Shown here piece by piece: positions 5,471 through 8,703 of a stretch of DNA of 8,703 nt; the first letter of the stretch is position 1, and every line of letters begins with the position of its first letter. A program made the position numbers and the translations under genes. The notes beneath the pieces were generated by a model. That model was not told the DNA's origin. It worked only from the letters and a program-made list of their open reading frames with translations, and made no database searches. The stretch comes from Actinobacteria bacterium 13_2_20CM_68_14 (GTDB lineage Bacteria > Actinomycetota > Thermoleophilia > Gaiellales > Gaiellaceae): the NCBI GenBank assembly GCA_001914705.1, contig MNDB01000086.1:1-8703 (forward strand), written 5' to 3'.

Positions 5471-5857
5471 GTGGAGCCGCCGATTCGCGTCGTCCTGGTA
5501 GAGGACAACCGGGTCTTCCGCGAAGGTCTGGAGCTCGTGCTCGGGCTTCGCTCGGACATCGAGATCGTCGGCGCGGCCGAGGATGGCGCGGAAGGGGTCG
5601 AGCTGGCGCGCGAGCTGCACCCCGACGTCGTGCTGATGGACTACCGGCTGCCGGGAATGGACGGTGTCGAGGCCACGGCGGCACTGCTCGCGGCATACCC
5701 TGAGGCGGCGGTGATCGGCCTGACGGCATCGGCAAACCTGCGCGAGCGCCAGGCGCTGAGCGATGCCGGCGCCGTCGACTGCCTCAGCAAGGACGGCGAG
5801 CTCGACCAGATCGTCGCGGCGATCCACCGCGCCGTGGGCACGACTCCACCCGAGTAA
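5471..5857 (+). CDS. Stand-alone receiver-domain response regulator
   Basis: A 128-residue protein consisting of one CheY-like receiver domain. It has the acidic pocket E11/D12, the phospho-acceptor D57 in VVLMDYRLPGMDG (53-65), T85 in GLTASA (83-88), and K107 in LSKDGE (105-110). All residues needed for phosphorylation are present. The sequence style (IRVVLVEDNRVFREGLELVL) is that of the NarL/FixJ family, but the usual C-terminal HTH is absent: the stop comes after the receiver and degV begins 3 nt later. It therefore probably acts through protein-protein contact, as a phosphorelay intermediate, or by competing for a kinase. No histidine kinase is seen. The start is GTG 5471, matched by the beginning of homology. 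Position between fakA and degV suggests a link with fatty acid kinase activity, which is inference only. Confidence 0.9.
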   Translation: MEPPIRVVLVEDNRVFREGLELVLGLRSDIEIVGAAEDGAEGVELARELHPDVVLMDYRLPGMDGVEATAALLAAYPEAAVIGLTASANLRERQALSDAGAVDCLSKDGELDQIVAAIHRAVGTTPPE

Positions 5858-5860
5858 GCA

Positions 5861-6718
5861 ATGGACCTTACTGCCGCGAACACTGCGATCGTCGTCGACT
5901 CGACGGCCGACTTTCCGCAGGCGCCGGAGCGCTACCCGAACTGGCGGATCGTGCCGCTCTACGTCCGCTTCGGGCAGGAGAGCTTCCGCGACTACGTCGA
6001 GCTGGGACCTGCCGACTTCTACACGCGGCTGCGCAGCTCGGCGGTCGTGCCGACCACCTCGCAGCCGACTCCCGGCGACTTTCACGCCGCCTACCAGGAG
6101 CTCGGCGAGTACGAGCGCGTCTACTCGCTCCACATCGCGGGCACGCTCTCGGGCACTGTCGAGAGCGCACGGGCCGCGGCCGCCGATTTCGGCGACCGGA
6201 TCCGCGTCGTCGATACCGAAACCGCCTCCGCCGCTGTCGCGATGCTCGGGCTCGCGATCCAGCGGCGCCTCGAGCGGGGCACGACCGACGAGGAAGTCGA
6301 GGAGCTCGTCGGTCGGCACCGGCGCGAGTCGCAGCTGATCTTCACGCTCGACACCCTCGACTACCTCGCGCGGGGCGGGCGAATCGGCCGCGCAGCGGCA
6401 TGGGCGGGTGGGCTGATGAGGGTGAAACCGATCCTGACGATCCGCGACGGCGAGGTGATTCCGATCAAGCGTGTTCGAGGCAACCAGCGTGCCTTCCAGG
6501 AGTTCATCGCGGCCTTCGAGTCGGGCTCGAGCGACGGGCCCGGCTTGCGCGTCGCGATCGCCGACGCGGATGCACCCGATCGCACAGAGGCGCTCAGGGA
6601 GCTCGTGGGGCGGACGCGGCCGCAGGCCGACCTCGAGCTCGTGGCGACGCTCGGGCCCGTGATCGGTACCCACGCCGGCCCGGGCACGGTCGGGCTCTTC
6701 TGGTTTGCCGATGAGTGA
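5861..6718 (+). CDS. DegV family fatty-acid-binding protein (FakB-like)
   Basis: DegV/FakB proteins bind a fatty acid in a deep pocket and present it to FakA for phosphorylation. The 285 residues match the family length. Motifs in order are VVDSTAD (11-17), TTSQPTPGDF (65-74), SLHIAGTLSGTVESA (89-103), TLDTLDYLARGGRIG (162-176), LMRVKPILTI (185-194) and LGPVIGTHAGPGTVG (264-278). The Ser/Thr of TSQPTP, the Ser of LSGT, the Arg-Gly-Gly-Arg segment and H271 are in the positions of the family's carboxylate-binding and active-site residues. ATG 5861 follows the previous stop by 3 nt, so translation is probably coupled. Its end overlaps the recG ATG by 8 nt (ATGAGTGA). No signal peptide is present. 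Ligand chain preference cannot be told from sequence. Confidence 0.93.
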   Translation: MDLTAANTAIVVDSTADFPQAPERYPNWRIVPLYVRFGQESFRDYVELGPADFYTRLRSSAVVPTTSQPTPGDFHAAYQELGEYERVYSLHIAGTLSGTVESARAAAADFGDRIRVVDTETASAAVAMLGLAIQRRLERGTTDEEVEELVGRHRRESQLIFTLDTLDYLARGGRIGRAAAWAGGLMRVKPILTIRDGEVIPIKRVRGNQRAFQEFIAAFESGSSDGPGLRVAIADADAPDRTEALRELVGRTRPQADLELVATLGPVIGTHAGPGTVGLFWFADE

Positions 6719-8703
6719 GCAGCGCGGCTTCGCGGGCGCGGACCCGCCCGAGCGCTGGCCGCCGACGCGAGGGCGGCCGCGTCCGGAGGAGCTCGACCGG
6801 TCGCTCGACACGCTGCCGGGTGTGGGCCCGTCGCAGCGAGGCAAGCTGGCGAAGCTCGGCCTGCGGACGGTCCGCGACCTGCTCGAGCACCGGCCGCGCG
6901 ACTACCAGCAGGCAGTAGGGGAGACACCGATCTCGAACCTGTTCGGCGAGGAGGAGGCGGTGATCGCCGGCGAGGTGCGGCGCATCTCGATCCGCCCGAC
7001 CCGACGCCGGTTGACCGTTCTGAAGGCCGCGGTGCGCGACGAGAGCGGCGAGATCTCAGCGGTCTGGTTCAACCAGCCCTGGCTCGCCGACAAGCTGCAG
7101 CCCGGGACGCGGCTGCGCTTGCGTGGACAGCTGCGCCGGAACGAGTTCCACGTCCGCTCGTACGACCTGGACGGCGCGGCCGCGACCGCCGACTTCGCGC
7201 CGGCGTATCCCGCGAGCGAGGAGGTGACCTCGCCGCGCCTGCGGACGCTGGTCGAGAGCGCGCTCCCGCATGCAACCGACTTCGGCGACTCGCTCCCCGC
7301 CGGGTTGCGGGCGCGCGAGCGGTTGCCGCTCCGCTTCGACGCGCTCGTTGCATTGCACCGCCCACGCGACGGCGGCGAGGCCGAGTGGGCGCGGCGCAGG
7401 CTCGCGCTGGACGAGCTCCTCCTGCTGCAGGTTGGGCTGGCGCGGATCCGCGAGGGGACGGAGGAGGCGACCGCACCTGTGCTCGGCGAGCCGGGCGAGC
7501 TCGCGGAGCGCTACCGCGAGGCGCTTCCGTTCGAGCTGACGAAGGATCAGGAGCAGGCGATCGCGGAGATCGACGCCGATCTCGCGGCCTCGAAGCCGAT
7601 GCAGCGGCTGCTCCAGGGCGATGTCGGCTCGGGCAAGACCGTCGTCGCCCTCTACGCGCTGCTGCGGGCCGTCGAGGCCGGCAAGACCGGCGCGCTGATG
7701 GCGCCGACGGAAACCCTGGCTGAGCAGCACTTTTTGACGCTGGAACCGATCTGCACCAAGCTCGGTGTGCGGACCGCCCTGCTGACGGGATCCGTTAAAG
7801 GCGACGTCGAAGGGGCGCAGATTCTCGTTGGAACGCACGCGCTGATCCAGGAAGGCGTCGACCTCTCGGAGCTCGCAGTCGCGGTCGTCGACGAACAACA
7901 CCGATTCGGCGTCGAGCAGCGCGGAGCCCTCGCCGCCGGCCGCTCGCCGCACGTCCTACACATGACCGCGACGCCGATCCCCAGGACGCTCGCGCTGACC
8001 GTCTACGGCGATCTCTCGGTGACCGAGATCGCGAAGCCGCCGGCCAACCGCAAGCCGATCGTGACCAGCTGGGTGACAGACGAGCGCGGACCGGAGGCGT
8101 ATCGGCGGCTGCGCAAGCACCTCGACGCGGGCCGGCAGGCCTACGTCGTCTGCCCGCTGATCGAGCAATCCGAGACCTCGCAGGCGCGCGCGGCCGAAGC
8201 CGAGGCCGAGCGCCTTCGACGCGGAGAGCTCCGCGACTACCGCGTCGGTCTGCTGCACGGTCGCCTGCGCCCGTCCGAGCGGCGGCAGCTGATGGCGCAC
8301 TTCAAGGCGCGGGAGCTCGACGTGCTCGTCTCGACGACCGTGATCGAGGTCGGCGTCGACGTCCCGAACGCGACGATCATGATCGTCCAGGAGGCCGACC
8401 GGTTCGGGCTGGCCCAGCTCCACCAGCTCCGGGGCCGCGTCGGCCGCGGCGCCGAGCAGTCCTATTGCCTGCTCGTCTCGCGAGCCAAGGAAGAGCTGAC
8501 CGACAACGCCCGTGAGCGCCTGCAGGCGCTTGTCGACACGACCGACGGCTTCGAGCTGGCCGAGAAGGACCTGGAGCTGCGCGGCGAGGGCCAGCTGCTC
8601 GGGACGCGGCAGGCCGGCCTCTCCGAGTTTCGCTTCACGCGCCTGCGAGCCGACCGCGAGCTACTCGAACGCGCCCGCGAGCTCGCCGGCGAGCTGGTCG
8701 TTC
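6711..8703 (+). CDS. recG: ATP-dependent DNA helicase RecG (3' end beyond window)
   Basis: RecG remodels stalled replication forks and branch-migrates recombination intermediates. The frame runs open from ATG 6711 to the window edge (664 codons); the last part is missing. The N-terminal wedge region contains LPGVGPSQRGKLAKLGLRTVRDLLEHRPRDY (35-65) and an OB-fold (about 83-155). The helicase core contains LTKDQEQAI (276-284), Walker A LLQGDVGSGKT (300-310), APTETLAEQH (331-340), GTHALIQE (374-381), Walker B/DEQH box VVDEQHRFGV (392-401) and MTATPIPRTLALTVYGDL (418-435). The second RecA-like domain contains LLHGRL (514-519), STTVIEVGVDVPNA (541-554) and DRFGLAQLHQLRGRVGRG (563-580). The segment between LTGSVKG (358-364) and ILVGTHAL is about 12-15 residues shorter than I expect. 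About 30 variable residues precede the wedge. ATG 6711 overlaps the degV stop. Confidence 0.96.
   Translation, partial: MSEQRGFAGADPPERWPPTRGRPRPEELDRSLDTLPGVGPSQRGKLAKLGLRTVRDLLEHRPRDYQQAVGETPISNLFGEEEAVIAGEVRRISIRPTRRRLTVLKAAVRDESGEISAVWFNQPWLADKLQPGTRLRLRGQLRRNEFHVRSYDLDGAAATADFAPAYPASEEVTSPRLRTLVESALPHATDFGDSLPAGLRARERLPLRFDALVALHRPRDGGEAEWARRRLALDELLLLQVGLARIREGTEEATAPVLGEPGELAERYREALPFELTKDQEQAIAEIDADLAASKPMQRLLQGDVGSGKTVVALYALLRAVEAGKTGALMAPTETLAEQHFLTLEPICTKLGVRTALLTGSVKGDVEGAQILVGTHALIQEGVDLSELAVAVVDEQHRFGVEQRGALAAGRSPHVLHMTATPIPRTLALTVYGDLSVTEIAKPPANRKPIVTSWVTDERGPEAYRRLRKHLDAGRQAYVVCPLIEQSETSQARAAEAEAERLRRGELRDYRVGLLHGRLRPSERRQLMAHFKARELDVLVSTTVIEVGVDVPNATIMIVQEADRFGLAQLHQLRGRVGRGAEQSYCLLVSRAKEELTDNARERLQALVDTTDGFELAEKDLELRGEGQLLGTRQAGLSEFRFTRLRADRELLERARELAGELVV

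Noticed and set aside
5858..6338. A missing HTH output domain of the response regulator hidden in another frame downstream
   Set aside because: The DNA after the receiver encodes a complete DegV protein from ATG 5861, and the other frames show no LuxR-type HTH pattern, so the regulator is a true single-domain protein.
5270..6844. Minus-strand open frame of 524 codons opposite the response regulator, degV and the recG start
   Set aside because: It mirrors three well-recognised plus-strand genes, has no family motifs and is rich in Arg, Ala, Pro and Gly, as expected for the shadow frame of high-GC coding DNA.
7056..7952. Minus-strand open frame of 298 codons opposite recG
   Set aside because: It lies fully within the conserved recG coding region and shows only the low-complexity style of a complementary frame.

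Overview
The window is high-GC coding DNA (strong G/C preference at third codon positions) with every supported gene on the plus strand. The protein sequences, the synteny and several apparently leaderless start sites suggest an actinobacterium-type genome. Thermoleophilia (Gaiellales/Solirubrobacterales relatives) is my best guess, but that is inference and not shown by any marker here.

Region 1 (about 137-3094) is a riboflavin operon. It holds riboflavin synthase (ribE), a small uncharacterised DUF3237-like protein, bifunctional DHBP synthase/GTP cyclohydrolase II (ribBA) and lumazine synthase (ribH). Two junctions are 4-nt GTGA overlaps, which implies translational coupling. RibD is not visible and may lie upstream. 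Together RibBA, RibH and RibE supply both substrates of the pathway and its last two steps. RibH is odd in carrying a disordered acidic N-terminal extension of about 80-95 residues.

Region 2 (3118-8703) reproduces a gene neighbourhood known from Firmicutes (rpmB - yloU - yloV ... recG). It contains ribosomal protein L28 with two CxxC motifs, an Asp23/Gls24-family protein (YloU-like), a YloV/FakA-like DhaL-domain kinase, a stand-alone receiver-domain response regulator, a DegV/FakB fatty-acid-binding protein and RecG helicase, which is cut by the window edge. The FakA and FakB pair should form a fatty acid kinase that phosphorylates exogenous or recycled fatty acids. A single-domain response regulator sits between them.

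Two non-coding signals stand out. First, four genes (ribE, ribBA, rpmB, the response regulator) have a TANNNT -10-like hexamer ending 6-8 nt before the start codon and no Shine-Dalgarno sequence, as expected for leaderless transcripts. Second, the 154-nt gap between the Asp23 gene and fakA holds three perfect inverted repeats in a row. The first and third share the GGGGGAA...TTCCCCC arm sequence, and the third ends just before the only strong Shine-Dalgarno sequence in the window. No RNA genes, CRISPR arrays, insertion sequences or origins were seen. The window looks mostly like ordinary core metabolism. The hairpin cluster, the leaderless series, the RibH extension and the Fak-receiver arrangement are the points worth a second look.
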